A stretch of 64,000 nt of DNA from an uncultured bacterium (GTDB lineage Bacteria > Actinomycetota > Coriobacteriia > Coriobacteriales > Coriobacteriaceae): the NCBI GenBank assembly GCA_905215525.1, contig CAJMQJ010000008.1, positions 1 to 64,000 of the forward strand. Direction: 5' to 3'. Position numbers and translations under genes: made by a program. Positions 32,622 through 41,423 of this stretch are shown in pieces. How positions within the stretch are numbered: position 1 is the stretch's first letter; each line of letters begins with the position of its first letter. The notes beneath the pieces are model-generated. The model saw nothing but the letters and a program-made list of their open reading frames with translations. It searched no databases and was not told where the DNA came from.

Positions 32622-33983
32622 TTGTCTCGACTGAACAAAGGGGCCGCGGAGCAGTGTTTTCCACTGCCCGCCTTGCTCCAAAAGCTAGCCTGCGTCATGG
32701 CCGTGGCGCTCGCGCTGGTGTGTGTGGGGGCATATGCGCCCACGACCGCCCAGGCGCTTGAGACCGCAAAGATTACCGCCCGACCCAACACCGGTTCGGG
32801 CAGCGCTGTGGTCGGCGGTACCGAGACGCGCATTACCTGGGAGGTCCAGGCCGATGCCGATGAGGAGCTGAGCGGTCTTTCACTGACGTTTGTCGACGGC
32901 ACGACGTTTGGTACCGATGACACGCGATTGACGATGCTCTCGGGCGAGGACCTCATGGATCGTACGCCCATGAAGCCCACGTGCAAGGCTGACGGCCAGA
33001 CGCTCAAGATTGATTTTGGCGAGACGGCGCCTGCCGGCGGCTTTTTCCGTGTCGAGGTCTACGGCGTGACCTTCCCCGTCGAGGGCGGCGATGAGGCCTT
33101 TAGCGGCACCTATACGCTCGCTGACGGGTCGACCAAGAAGATCTCCAAGATTCCGTCGGTGGAGATCAAGGGCGTGACGGCCTTCGATAACTTCCTGGCT
33201 GACCTTAAAGAGCAGCCGTGGGTCGAGGCGTGGAACTCCAATATGTTCCTGCGCCTGTTCCTGAACCCGGTCATTTTGGTCCAGAGCCTGCCGATCGTCT
33301 TCAAGGGCTTCCTTATGTCGCTCTCGATCGTGCTCGTGGCATTTCCGTTGGCCATTCCCTTCGGCTTTGCGCTGTCGCTCATGCGCATCTCCAAGTCGCG
33401 CATCCTTCGCTGCCTTGCCGGCATCTATGTGAATATCATCCGCGGCACGCCGGCGTTCTTGCAGATCTATATCGCGTTCTTCGGTCTGCCGTTGGCCGGC
33501 GTCAAGGTGGACGACTATGTCTTGGGCGTTATCGTCATGGCCATGAACTCGTCTGCGTACCTGTGCGAGATCTTCCGTGCCGGTATTCAGTCGATCCCCA
33601 AGGGCCAAAACGAGGCTGCTCGCTCGCTGGGCATGAATGCCTTCCAGACGCTGCTCTATGTCATGATTCCGCAGACGTTCCGCAATGTCCTGCCTACGCT
33701 GACCAGCGAGTTCATCCTGCTCTACAAGGACACGTCGCTGCTTGCCGCCGTGGGTGTCGTCGAGATCGTCATGAACGCCCGCACCATCGTGGCCACGACG
33801 GGCTCCATTACACCGTACGTGGTTGCCGCCCTGTTCTATCTGGTCATCACCCTGCCGCTCGCTCGTTTGGTGAGCGGTCTTGAGGCGAGGCTTTTGGGCA
33901 CGACCGAGACCAAGAAGAAGCGTCCCGCCAAGAGCGCCGGACAGGTTGTCGCGACGCCCGCCGATCACATCGCCGGTCTGTAA
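32622..33983 (+). CDS. Amino-acid ABC permease with extra N-terminal extracytoplasmic domain
   Basis: 453 residues. The C-terminal 250 residues are a HisM/GlnP-type permease: the EAA loop NEAARSLGMNAFQTLLYVMIPQ is clear, with VNIIRGTPAFLQIYI ahead of it. The N terminus has a signal-like hydrophobic segment (about residues 20-43 ending TTAQA) and about 130 residues of beta-rich, non-membrane sequence (ARPNTGSGSAVVGGTETR...) that permeases normally lack. TTG 32622 is preceded by AGGAG. The extra domain would lie outside the membrane and may contact the binding protein or ligand. Confidence 0.88.
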   Translation: MSRLNKGAAEQCFPLPALLQKLACVMAVALALVCVGAYAPTTAQALETAKITARPNTGSGSAVVGGTETRITWEVQADADEELSGLSLTFVDGTTFGTDDTRLTMLSGEDLMDRTPMKPTCKADGQTLKIDFGETAPAGGFFRVEVYGVTFPVEGGDEAFSGTYTLADGSTKKISKIPSVEIKGVTAFDNFLADLKEQPWVEAWNSNMFLRLFLNPVILVQSLPIVFKGFLMSLSIVLVAFPLAIPFGFALSLMRISKSRILRCLAGIYVNIIRGTPAFLQIYIAFFGLPLAGVKVDDYVLGVIVMAMNSSAYLCEIFRAGIQSIPKGQNEAARSLGMNAFQTLLYVMIPQTFRNVLPTLTSEFILLYKDTSLLAAVGVVEIVMNARTIVATTGSITPYVVAALFYLVITLPLARLVSGLEARLLGTTETKKKRPAKSAGQVVATPADHIAGL

Positions 33984-33995
33984 GGAGGTCCTATC

Positions 33996-34748
33996 ATGAG
34001 CGAAACCAATAACTCGAACGAGGTCGTCGTCAGTATCAAGAACCTCCAGAAGGCCTTTGGCGACAACGTGGTCCTGCGCGATATCGATCTGGATGTGCAC
34101 AAGGGTGAGGTCGTTGTGGTCTTGGGCCCCTCGGGCTCGGGCAAGTCGACGATGCTTCGCTGCATCAACCGTCTGGAGCATCCCACGAGTGGCTCGATTG
34201 TCGTTGAGGGCGTGGACGTGTGCGCCAAGGGTGTCGACCTTAACAAGGTACGTACGCATCTGGGTATGGTGTTCCAGCAGTTCAATTTGTTCCCGCACCT
34301 CTCAGTCAAAAAGAACGTCATGCTCGCGCAGCAAAAGGTGCTCAAGCGCAGCAAGGAAGAGGCCGAGAAGATTGCCGTCGAGGAGCTGACCAAGGTCGGT
34401 CTTGCCGAGCGTATCGACTTTATGCCGAGCCAGCTCTCGGGCGGCCAGCAGCAGCGCGTTGCCATCGCTCGCGCCCTGTCGATGAACCCGCACGTCATGC
34501 TCTTTGACGAGGCCACCTCGGCGCTCGACCCCGAGCTCGTGCGCGACGTCCTGGGCGTCATGCGCGACTTGGCGCGCGACGGCATGACCATGATCGTCGT
34601 GACGCACGAGATGGGCTTTGCCCGCGATGTCGCCGACCGCGTCGTCTTTATGGACGGCGGCGTCATTGTGGAAGAGGGTACGCCGAGTGAGGTCTTCGAC
34701 CACCCCAAGAGCGAGCGCACCAAGGCGTTCTTGGGCAATATTTCGTAG
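33996..34748 (+). CDS. Amino-acid ABC transporter ATP-binding protein
   Basis: 250-residue ATPase of the GlnQ/HisP type. Walker A GPSGSGKST, Q-loop VFQQFNLFPHL, signature LSGGQQQRVAIARAL, Walker B VMLFDEATSALDPE and the switch His in VVTHEMGFA are all intact. It starts 12 bases after the permease gene. It powers import by the adjacent permease and binding protein. Confidence 0.96.
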   Translation: MSETNNSNEVVVSIKNLQKAFGDNVVLRDIDLDVHKGEVVVVLGPSGSGKSTMLRCINRLEHPTSGSIVVEGVDVCAKGVDLNKVRTHLGMVFQQFNLFPHLSVKKNVMLAQQKVLKRSKEEAEKIAVEELTKVGLAERIDFMPSQLSGGQQQRVAIARALSMNPHVMLFDEATSALDPELVRDVLGVMRDLARDGMTMIVVTHEMGFARDVADRVVFMDGGVIVEEGTPSEVFDHPKSERTKAFLGNIS

Positions 34749-34773
34749 CCGCTTTATATGACTGACATAGCAG

Positions 34774-34810
34774 AAAACGGGAGCTGGATGTGATCCGGCT
34801 CCCGTTTTTT
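34774..34810. terminator. Bidirectional terminator after the ABC operon
   Basis: AAAACGGGAGC (34774-34784) pairs with GCTCCCGTTTT (34798-34808), with T-runs for both the ABC operon and the convergent flavodoxin gene. Confidence 0.88.
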
Positions 34811-34866
34811 GTTGGGATGCGAATGTGTTTTGGTGCAGAGCGCGTTACGGGCGGAGCTCATTGCCG

Positions 34867-35286
34867 CTAGGCGAGCTCGGCTCCAAGGGCGCGGCAGGCC
34901 GCCTCGCCCTCATCGTCGGGGGCGTCGTAGCAAATGACGGAATCGACGACGTTGACACCCGCCTCGTCGGCGTCGGCCTTCCAGTTGTCCATCCACTCGC
35001 CTTCGGCCCACGAATAGGAGCCAAAGAGGACGACCTTCTTGTCGCCGAGAGTCTCCTTGACCTCGTCCCACATCGGCTGGAACTCATCGTACTCGAGTTC
35101 CTCGGAGCCCATGGCGGGACAGCCGAAGGCGAAGGCATCATATTCGGCGGCCTTGTCGGCAGAGAAGTCGGCGCAGGGGATGACCTCGGTCTCGGCACCC
35201 GCGGACGTGGCGCCTTCGGCGACGAGGTTTGCCATGGCCTCGGTGTTGCCCGTGCCGCTCCAGTAGACGACGGCGATTTTGCTCAT
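34867..35286 (-). CDS. Flavodoxin
   Basis: 139-residue FMN electron carrier. The phosphate loop SGTGNTEAMA (residues 10-19) and the later GSYSWAEGEW loop around the isoalloxazine ring are typical of clostridial short-chain flavodoxins. It is followed by nothing on its strand and preceded by a DUF3793 gene, an arrangement common in anaerobes. Confidence 0.95.
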   Translation of the reverse strand: MSKIAVVYWSGTGNTEAMANLVAEGATSAGAETEVIPCADFSADKAAEYDAFAFGCPAMGSEELEYDEFQPMWDEVKETLGDKKVVLFGSYSWAEGEWMDNWKADADEAGVNVVDSVICYDAPDDEGEAACRALGAELA

Positions 35287-35332
35287 GTTAAGTCCTTTCA
35301 GTTGTGCGGCAGGTTGCCGCGGCTTCTATGTT

Positions 35333-36037
35333 CTATCGGGTTGCCTGGGCAAGTTGCGCCAAGCTGCAGCCCTGCTGATAGACAAAGGTGAGGTATTGAG
35401 TGCAAGCGCGGTAGGCGTCAAACATCGCAAGCGCTTGCTCGACATTCGTGTAGACCTTCCAAGCTCCAAAGACCTTGTAGTTCTCGCCGCGCTGGACGAT
35501 AAACTCGTGCACGTCGTCGTAGGGATATCCAAGGAAGTAGCCTATTTCGTGCGGAAACTCGCAGGTGCAGTCGTTGCTGCAGCTAGCTTGCTGGGGTAGT
35601 GCGCATCGAGTCTGGCTACAAGCGCATTCCGCGACGTTATTGCTCGCGAGCGTGATGCGTGATGCCAAATGCACAAGGCATGTCGAAAGGTCTCTCGTGT
35701 CGTAGCCTTCCGAGGCGAGCGCTGTTTGGGCGCGAGGGTCTGCGAAATAGGTGGCGAGGCTTTTGGCTCGGTACACGTACACGAGTGCTCCGCAGGGCCG
35801 CCAGACCAAAACACTCAGGTGGATGCCGAGCGGGTCAAGCTCGCGATTGCACTGGGCGATAACGTTGAGCAGGCGTGCTCGGCGTTCTGCGATGGTTTCG
35901 GTTGTGGTCGAGCCGTTCTCGTGGGCGTAGGTGCCTGGATAGGTAAAGAGCGATGCCGGCTTGATGCCCGCGAGCGTGGGAGAGCAGTTGCGCACGACCG
36001 CTGCCTGAAACGTTGGGATGTCTATGGTTCGAGTCAC
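35333..36037 (-). CDS. DUF3793 family protein
   Basis: 234-residue cytoplasmic protein with the DUF3793 core CEFPHEIGYFLGYPYDDVHEFI and the late W-K-V-Y block. A Cys-rich insert (CACSQTRCALPQQASCSNDC) in the middle is unusual and looks metal-binding. The family often neighbours flavodoxin and metal-handling genes, as here; its role is not known. It is 46 bases upstream of the flavodoxin gene and probably co-transcribed. Confidence 0.82.
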   Translation of the reverse strand: MTRTIDIPTFQAAVVRNCSPTLAGIKPASLFTYPGTYAHENGSTTTETIAERRARLLNVIAQCNRELDPLGIHLSVLVWRPCGALVYVYRAKSLATYFADPRAQTALASEGYDTRDLSTCLVHLASRITLASNNVAECACSQTRCALPQQASCSNDCTCEFPHEIGYFLGYPYDDVHEFIVQRGENYKVFGAWKVYTNVEQALAMFDAYRACTQYLTFVYQQGCSLAQLAQATR

Positions 36038-36129
36038 GGCGCTCCTTACGGATCTAAACTGTTAGCCTAGGAAAACTTATACACGAAAGTAAGCCATGGT
36101 CAACAAAAAAGTTTGAAGAGGGAAACTAA

Positions 36130-36182
36130 TTGACCGAACAGACATGATTTTGGGTTAAGATGGGGACACCCCATGGGGGTAT
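36130..36182 (+). promoter_or_regulatory. Promoter with CsoR-like operator
   Basis: TTGACC (36130-36135) and TAAGAT (36156-36161) form a long-spaced promoter (20 bases). Directly behind the -10 lies the near-palindrome ACACCCCATGGGGGTAT (36166-36182), which resembles the G/C-tract operators of copper-sensing CsoR repressors (TACCCC...GGGGTA type). No csoR gene is in the window. Confidence 0.5.
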
Positions 36183-36211
36183 CTAGATAGTGCTACTTGA
36201 AAGGGGAGCGC

Positions 36212-36595
36212 ATGAGTGACTTGCTCAACCCTGCGAATCTCATCGTGCTGGCCGTCATTGCCGTCGGCATGTTTTTTGGACTGCGTCGCATTGCCGCTTC
36301 GACACACGGGAAGAGTTGCTGCAGCGATGGTACGAGCGGCAAGAAGGCCAAAAAGGTTGTTGTGGTGGATACCGATGCGTCACACTATCCCTATAGCGAT
36401 GAGCTGCTCATCGGCGGCATGAGCTGTGACGGCTGCGCTCAGAACGTAGCCAATGCCCTCAATGCGCTGGATGGCGTGTGGGCAACGGTGACGTATGCGG
36501 ACCACACGGCACGCGTGCGCTCTAAGCAGCCGGTTGATCGTGGTGTCCTCGAGACGGCCGTGAAAGACGCGGGCTACTACGTCATGACGCTGTAA
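36212..36595 (+). CDS. Membrane-anchored heavy-metal-associated (HMA) protein
   Basis: 127 residues: one N-terminal membrane helix (about 8-26), a CCSDG linker, then a ferredoxin-like HMA domain with the metal motif GGMSCDGCAQNV (C-x-x-C). It resembles a tethered copper or other soft-metal chaperone. Start ATG 36212 follows AAGGGGAG. The CsoR-like operator upstream supports copper response. It lies head-to-head with the DUF3793 gene. Confidence 0.86.
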   Translation: MSDLLNPANLIVLAVIAVGMFFGLRRIAASTHGKSCCSDGTSGKKAKKVVVVDTDASHYPYSDELLIGGMSCDGCAQNVANALNALDGVWATVTYADHTARVRSKQPVDRGVLETAVKDAGYYVMTL

Positions 36596-36621
36596 GCGCC
36601 GCCCTGGATGCGCTTCCTTGG

Positions 36622-37047
36622 CTAGGCTCGTCCGCGCAGTTCGATGTCTTGGATGTCGTCGAAGTCGATGACGATGTCTCGGAGCTTGAGGAGCTTGAAG
36701 GCGGGGAGCGCCTCGTCGAGGATGCCGGTGCGGCTGCGATAGCCGTATGTATCGTAATAGGTGACACGAACCAAGTCGCCACGTTTGAGACCCTCGAGCT
36801 TTTTAGAAAGTACGAGGGCTTTTTCTTCCGTGAGCTCACGTTTTGACTCGACGGTGATTTCCTGCTTGCGCACGAGTTCGTAGTATCCCGTGAGGGCGGC
36901 AAAGGGCATAAACTGCGCGGCGCGGTTGGCGCGCACGGCACCGTTGGCAGTGAGCTTGGGGTCGGCGGCGCGGCGCCTGCCCTCGGGGTCCGCCAGGCGC
37001 TCGAAGGCGGTCGGCGGGCGCACGGGCTGTTGTTTGGGTTTAGGCAC
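36622..37047 (-). CDS. YolD-like protein
   Basis: 141-residue protein with the YolD-like core RAAQFMPFAALTGYYELV and a C-terminal beta domain (GDLVRVTYYDTYGYRSRTGIL). YolD-like proteins accompany Y-family polymerases. The GTG at 37047 is chosen because GGAGG lies five bases upstream; it overlaps the polymerase stop (GTGCCTAA), so translation is coupled. Confidence 0.85.
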   Translation of the reverse strand: MPKPKQQPVRPPTAFERLADPEGRRRAADPKLTANGAVRANRAAQFMPFAALTGYYELVRKQEITVESKRELTEEKALVLSKKLEGLKRGDLVRVTYYDTYGYRSRTGILDEALPAFKLLKLRDIVIDFDDIQDIELRGRA

Positions 37048-38545
37048 GGTGTCCTCCAACTTGGTCGTTGCGTTCGCGCGCGGTGGCGCCGGCGGTAAAG
37101 CTTAATCCCTTGACGAGCGCGTTCTTGCCGTACTTGCCTTTCACGGCCAGGACGGCGCGCGCCAGGTCGCGCTCGCGCTCATCGGCCTCGATATCGCTGA
37201 ACAGGTCGATGGTGGCAAATTCCTCGGGCATGAGGTTGCCAAATCCCAGGTTGATGCGCTTGACCGGTCGTTTGGGATCGACTGTTTGTGCCCAAAGGTC
37301 ATCGAAATACCCCATGATCTTCTTAAACGAATTAGTGCGCTCGGGCAGCTTTCGCGAGGCGTTGGAGTGCGCAAAGAGCGCGGCATAGCCACCACGCGGT
37401 TTGCCGCCATGCTCTCCCACAAAGATGCCATCGATTGCCTGCGCTTCGCGCACCAGACGACGCCTTTCGTCATCGCGCTGGACGGGCTTGGGAGCACGGG
37501 GCGCGAGCTCGGGGCCGTCGGTCGCTGCGGGCTCGATGCCCGAGGTGCTCGAGCGCAGGTGTCCGCAGCCGTCTATATACTGCGCCGTGCCGCTGGCGTT
37601 GAGCCGGCGTATGTCGGCGCGCTCGCTCGCGTAGCCCACAAAGAGCGAGATGCTGTCGCAGACCACGTGCTTATCGACTAGATCCAACACGGCGTTGTCG
37701 ACCATTTCGCGCAAGACGGTGTAGGCCTGCTCGTAGGCATAGCCCTTCGAGAGCACCTGTCCTGTGGTGGTCGAGGTCGCTTGCGGGCGATAGGCTTGGA
37801 TATCGGCGATGGTTGTCGGCTCGCGCCCGAAGGCGTGGTCGATGAGATATTCGGCATTGACGCCGAGTTCGTCGTAGAGCAGGTTCTCGTCGAGTGCGGC
37901 GACGCCCATCAGGTCGTAGACGCCGTATTTCTCGAGACGGGCCGCCACGCCGGGGCCGATGCCCCAGATGTCGGTGATGGGGCGATGGGGCCAGATCTCC
38001 TTGCGAAAGGTCCCGTCGTCGAGTATGCCGATGCGGCTGGGTACGTGCTTGGCGGTAATGTCGAGCGCTACCTTGGCCTGGAATAGGTTGGGGCCGATGC
38101 CGACCGTCGCCGTGATGCCGGTGCGCGCCAAGACCTCGTCGCGCAGCGTGCAGGCGAACCCTTCCGCATCGGTGTGATAGAGGTCCAGATAGGGCGTCAC
38201 GTCGATAAAGCATTCGTCGATGGAGTAGACGTGAATGTCTTGCGGACTCACGTATTCCAGATAGATGCCGTAGATTTTCGCTGACACCTCCATGTAGTGC
38301 TGCATGCGCGGTACGGCCTTGATGCAGTCGATGCCGTCGGGAATCTCGAACAGACGGCAGCGGTTGTGTATCCCGAGGTCCTTCATAGCCTGTGTGATGG
38401 CGAGGCAGATGGTCGTGCGCCCGCGCGATTCGTCGGCAACGACCAGGCACGTAGTGAGTGGGTCGAGTCCGCGGTCGACGCACTCGACACTGGCGTAAAA
38501 CGTCTTAAGGTCGATGCAGATATAGGTGTGACGCTCGTGCCCCAC
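37040..38545 (-). CDS. Y-family DNA polymerase (UmuC/UvrX-like)
   Basis: 501-residue translesion polymerase. Palm motif YICIDLKTFYASVECVDRG with the first catalytic Asp, the steric loop, and YSIDECFIDV with the catalytic Asp-Glu pair; then the thumb/HhH region TDIWGIGPGVAARLEKYGV and a long C-terminal extension. It groups with UvrX/DinB-like enzymes paired with YolD. Start is placed at GTG 38545 behind GGGAGGG, downstream of the LexA-controlled promoter; an ATG at 38566 is the alternative. Any start before 38582 would precede the predicted transcript start. Confidence 0.9.
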   Translation of the reverse strand: MGHERHTYICIDLKTFYASVECVDRGLDPLTTCLVVADESRGRTTICLAITQAMKDLGIHNRCRLFEIPDGIDCIKAVPRMQHYMEVSAKIYGIYLEYVSPQDIHVYSIDECFIDVTPYLDLYHTDAEGFACTLRDEVLARTGITATVGIGPNLFQAKVALDITAKHVPSRIGILDDGTFRKEIWPHRPITDIWGIGPGVAARLEKYGVYDLMGVAALDENLLYDELGVNAEYLIDHAFGREPTTIADIQAYRPQATSTTTGQVLSKGYAYEQAYTVLREMVDNAVLDLVDKHVVCDSISLFVGYASERADIRRLNASGTAQYIDGCGHLRSSTSGIEPAATDGPELAPRAPKPVQRDDERRRLVREAQAIDGIFVGEHGGKPRGGYAALFAHSNASRKLPERTNSFKKIMGYFDDLWAQTVDPKRPVKRINLGFGNLMPEEFATIDLFSDIEADERERDLARAVLAVKGKYGKNALVKGLSFTAGATARERNDQVGGHRA

Positions 38546-38574
38546 GCGCCCTCCCATCAAACACATGTTCTTAT

Positions 38575-38617
38575 CGAATACCTGTTCGATAATACCTGCT
38601 CGACCGGACACCGTCAA
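38575..38617 (-). promoter_or_regulatory. Promoter with LexA (SOS) box for the polymerase operon
   Basis: On the minus strand a -35 TTGACG (38612-38617) and a -10 TATTAT (38589-38594) have an exact 17-base spacer. The palindrome CGAATACCTGTTCG (38575-38588) overlaps the transcript start and matches the Gram-positive LexA box CGAAC-N4-GTTCG in nine of ten arm positions. A weaker second site (AACACATGTTC) lies at about 38560-38570. Confidence 0.72.
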
Positions 38618-38767
38618 AACCTGCCCCTTTTTGGCAGGTATGGTCGTGCGGTTGCATCGGGTTTTTAACGCAGCTCTAAAGAGCGCGAAACAGCTCGGAA
38701 AACCTCGCTTCGTAGCATGAGGCTAACGATTGATACCACCATAAAGCACGGAAGGGTTGTGGGGATA

Positions 38768-39292
38768 ATGGTCAACTATGGGTTTGGTATGCCGACGCGC
38801 TTGGTTGCGGATGGGGATGTGGCTCGCTGGTGCGGGCGATTGGTTGCCCACTATGGCGGCACCAAGGCACTGGTCGTGCTGGGAGGCGACAAGCACACGC
38901 GTGATGAGCTCGTTTCGGCGGCGCTGGGCTCGCTCGATCGCGCCCTGCTCGAGCGTGTGCTTTTCCGCTGCGGCTTGGTCGGGGGCGACGGGGGAGACGA
39001 TTTGGTCGATGAGGCCGTAGCCCTGGCGACCGATGAGGGCGTGGACTTTGTCCTGGCGATCGGCGATGCCGATACGGCGGGCTTTGCGCGCGAACTCGCT
39101 CGTCGCATGGCCGTGCTTGATGCCGGCGAGGACGGCTTTGTGCCTTATGGATGCATCGTCTCCGAGGGAAAAGTGCCCGCCGTTGTGGGTGCCGGCGAGG
39201 TTCCCGTTTTCGCCATCATCGCGCCCGAACTGCTGGAGGGCATTGGGTCTCCTCTGCGTGAGTTGCTCGGCAGCGTGTGCGCAGCGGCCTAA
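38768..39292 (+). CDS. Truncated iron-alcohol-dehydrogenase-like protein
   Basis: 174 residues that match only the N-terminal nucleotide domain of iron-containing alcohol dehydrogenases: VNYGFGMPTRLVADGD at the start, KALVVLGGDKHTR, and AVALATDEGVDFVLAIGD. The G-G-G-S NAD motif is replaced by GDADTAG and the metal-binding second domain is absent. It ends cleanly with normal codon use, so it may be a retained remnant or a new small protein. ATG 38768 begins the homology. Confidence 0.6.
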   Translation: MVNYGFGMPTRLVADGDVARWCGRLVAHYGGTKALVVLGGDKHTRDELVSAALGSLDRALLERVLFRCGLVGGDGGDDLVDEAVALATDEGVDFVLAIGDADTAGFARELARRMAVLDAGEDGFVPYGCIVSEGKVPAVVGAGEVPVFAIIAPELLEGIGSPLRELLGSVCAAA

Positions 39293-39491
39293 TATTTACC
39301 ATAAAGGGATAGGTTCTTTTTGATTGGTAAAGCGTTTGACCTGCCATAATAAACCTGTCCCTTTTTGATCGGTTGCCGTTTGGGGGCCGATTGGCAACGC
39401 TCGCTGATTATAGTCTTGACCTGCGCTAGAATAGTGGCATCTGAATGTCCGGGCGCATGGAGGCGTGCGCCCGTATGCTGAGGAGGACTCT

Positions 39492-41186
39492 ATGGCAACT
39501 GTTGCCGCACCTATCGATGCTACGTCGACTGCCGCTTGGAAGGCGCTCGAGGCCCATCAGGAGAAGCTCGAGGCCGAGGGTATCGACCTCAAGGCCTGGT
39601 TCGCCGCCGATGCCGAGCGCGTGAACAAGCTGAGCTTTGACGCCGGTGACCTGCACTTCGACCTGTCCAAGAACCTGGTGACCGATGAGACCGTCAAGCT
39701 GCTGTGCGATCTTGCCCGCGAGGTGAAGCTCGAGGAGCGCCGCGACGCCATGTTCTCCGGCGAGCACATCAACACCACCGAGGACCGCGCCGTCCTGCAT
39801 ACCGCGCTGCGCCGTCCGGCAAGCGAGAAGGGCCAGCTTATCGTCGACGGCCAGGACGTCGTCGCCGACGTGCACGAGGTCCTCGATCGCATGTATGCCT
39901 TCGCCGAGCGCGTGCGCTCCGGTGAGTGGAAGGGCGTTACCGGCAAAAAGATCGAGCACCTGGTGTCCATCGGCATCGGCGGCTCCGATCTGGGCCCGGT
40001 CATGGCTTACGAGGCCCTGCGTCCCTATGCCGACGCCGGTATCGACTGCCGCTACATCTCAAACATCGACCCCAACGATCAGGCAGAGAAGCTCAAGGGT
40101 CTGGATCCCGAGACCACGCTCGTGATCATCGTCTCCAAGACCTTCACCACGCTCGAGACCCTCACCAACGCCCGCGAGGTCAAGACCTGGATGCTCGAGC
40201 AGCTCAAGGCTCAGGGTGCCATCGACGGCTCCGATGAGCAGAACGCCGAGGCAGTGGCAAAGCACTTCGTCGCCGTTTCCACCGCACTCGAGAAGGTTGA
40301 GGCCTTCGGCATCGACCCCGCTAACGCCTTCGGTTTTTGGAACTGGGTCGGCGGCCGCTATTCTGTCGACTCCGCCGTTGGCCTGTCGCTGATCGTCGTG
40401 CTCGGCCCCGAGCGCTTCCAGCAGTTCCTCGAGGGCTTCCACGCCATCGACGAGTACTTCTGCAACACCCCGCTCGAGAACAACGCCGTCGCGCTGATGG
40501 GTCTGCTCAACGTCTGGTACGTCAACTTCTTCGGTTCCAAGAGCCACGCCGTGCTTCCGTACTGCCAGTACCTGCATCGTTTCCCGGCCTACCTGCAGCA
40601 GCTCACCATGGAGTCCAACGGCAAGCATGTCCGCTGGGACGGCAGCGCCGTGACCTCCGACACCGGTGAGATCTTCTGGGGCGAGCCCGGCACCAACGGC
40701 CAGCACGCCTTCTACCAGCTGCTGCACCAGGGCACCGTGGTGGTCCCGGCCGATTTCATCGCCTTCGCCAATACCGCCAACCCTGCGACCGATAGCGGTC
40801 AGGACGTGCACGAGCTGTTCCTGGGCAACTTCCTGGCCCAGACCAAGGCACTCGCCTTTGGCAAGACAGCCGACGAGGTTCGTGCCGAGGGCACGCCCGA
40901 GCAGATCGTCCCGGCCCGTTGCTTTGAGGGTAACCGCCCGACGACCTCGATCTTCGGCGACACGCTGACCCCGTTCGCACTCGGCGAGCTCATCGCCCTG
41001 TACGAGCACATCACGTTTGTCGAGGGCACGGTCTGGGGCATCGACTCTTACGACCAGTGGGGCGTTGAGCTGGGCAAGCAGCTTGCCAAGCAGATCACCC
41101 CGGCCTTCCACGATAACGCCGCCAAGGCCGAGCAGGACGCTTCGACCCAGGCGCTCATCGAGTTCTACCGCGCTCACCGCAAGTAG
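39492..41186 (+). CDS. pgi: Glucose-6-phosphate isomerase
   Basis: 564-residue phosphoglucose isomerase, interconverting glucose-6-P and fructose-6-P. Two SIS subdomains: SIGIGGSDLGPVMAYEAL and the phosphate loop VSKTFTTLETLTN; NWVGGRYSVDSAVGLS and a Glu/His active-site region (ESNGKHV) follow; GTNGQHAFYQLLHQG and the late DQWGVELGKQLA signature are present. AGGAGG precedes the ATG. Monocistronic with its own terminator. Confidence 0.97.
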   Translation: MATVAAPIDATSTAAWKALEAHQEKLEAEGIDLKAWFAADAERVNKLSFDAGDLHFDLSKNLVTDETVKLLCDLAREVKLEERRDAMFSGEHINTTEDRAVLHTALRRPASEKGQLIVDGQDVVADVHEVLDRMYAFAERVRSGEWKGVTGKKIEHLVSIGIGGSDLGPVMAYEALRPYADAGIDCRYISNIDPNDQAEKLKGLDPETTLVIIVSKTFTTLETLTNAREVKTWMLEQLKAQGAIDGSDEQNAEAVAKHFVAVSTALEKVEAFGIDPANAFGFWNWVGGRYSVDSAVGLSLIVVLGPERFQQFLEGFHAIDEYFCNTPLENNAVALMGLLNVWYVNFFGSKSHAVLPYCQYLHRFPAYLQQLTMESNGKHVRWDGSAVTSDTGEIFWGEPGTNGQHAFYQLLHQGTVVVPADFIAFANTANPATDSGQDVHELFLGNFLAQTKALAFGKTADEVRAEGTPEQIVPARCFEGNRPTTSIFGDTLTPFALGELIALYEHITFVEGTVWGIDSYDQWGVELGKQLAKQITPAFHDNAAKAEQDASTQALIEFYRAHRK

Positions 41187-41217
41187 GATTCGCTGCGAAA
41201 ACTAACGCATAGCCGAC

Positions 41218-41256
41218 AAGGGCCCGTATCCGTTGGGATGCGGGCCCTTTGCTATT
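41218..41256 (+). terminator. Terminator of pgi
   Basis: Perfect AAGGGCCCG (41218-41226) / CGGGCCCTT (41241-41249) stem with inner ATCC/GGGAT pairing, then TTTGCTATTT. Confidence 0.8.
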
Positions 41257-41423
41257 TGGATAGGATGGAATGTATCGGGAGGCGCCTCGACGGGCATCGC
41301 AATCGTCGAAGGCGCGCCGGCCATGTTTGGGACAATATAATATTTTTCCCGTTGCAAACAGCGCCGCCGTGGGTGTTCTGTATGATGGCTCAGACAAGGT
41401 TGCTCAATGACAGGGAGGCACAT

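Noticed and set aside
31613..33007. 464-codon minus-strand frame across the ABC binding-protein and permease genes
   Set aside because: It crosses two clear genes and a terminator hairpin; only a compositional open frame.
39340..39435. Two TTGACCTGC...ATA sequences before pgi as promoters
   Set aside because: The TTGACC and TAGAAT-like parts are only five to six bases apart, which does not fit a -35/-10 pair; I could not place a promoter with confidence.
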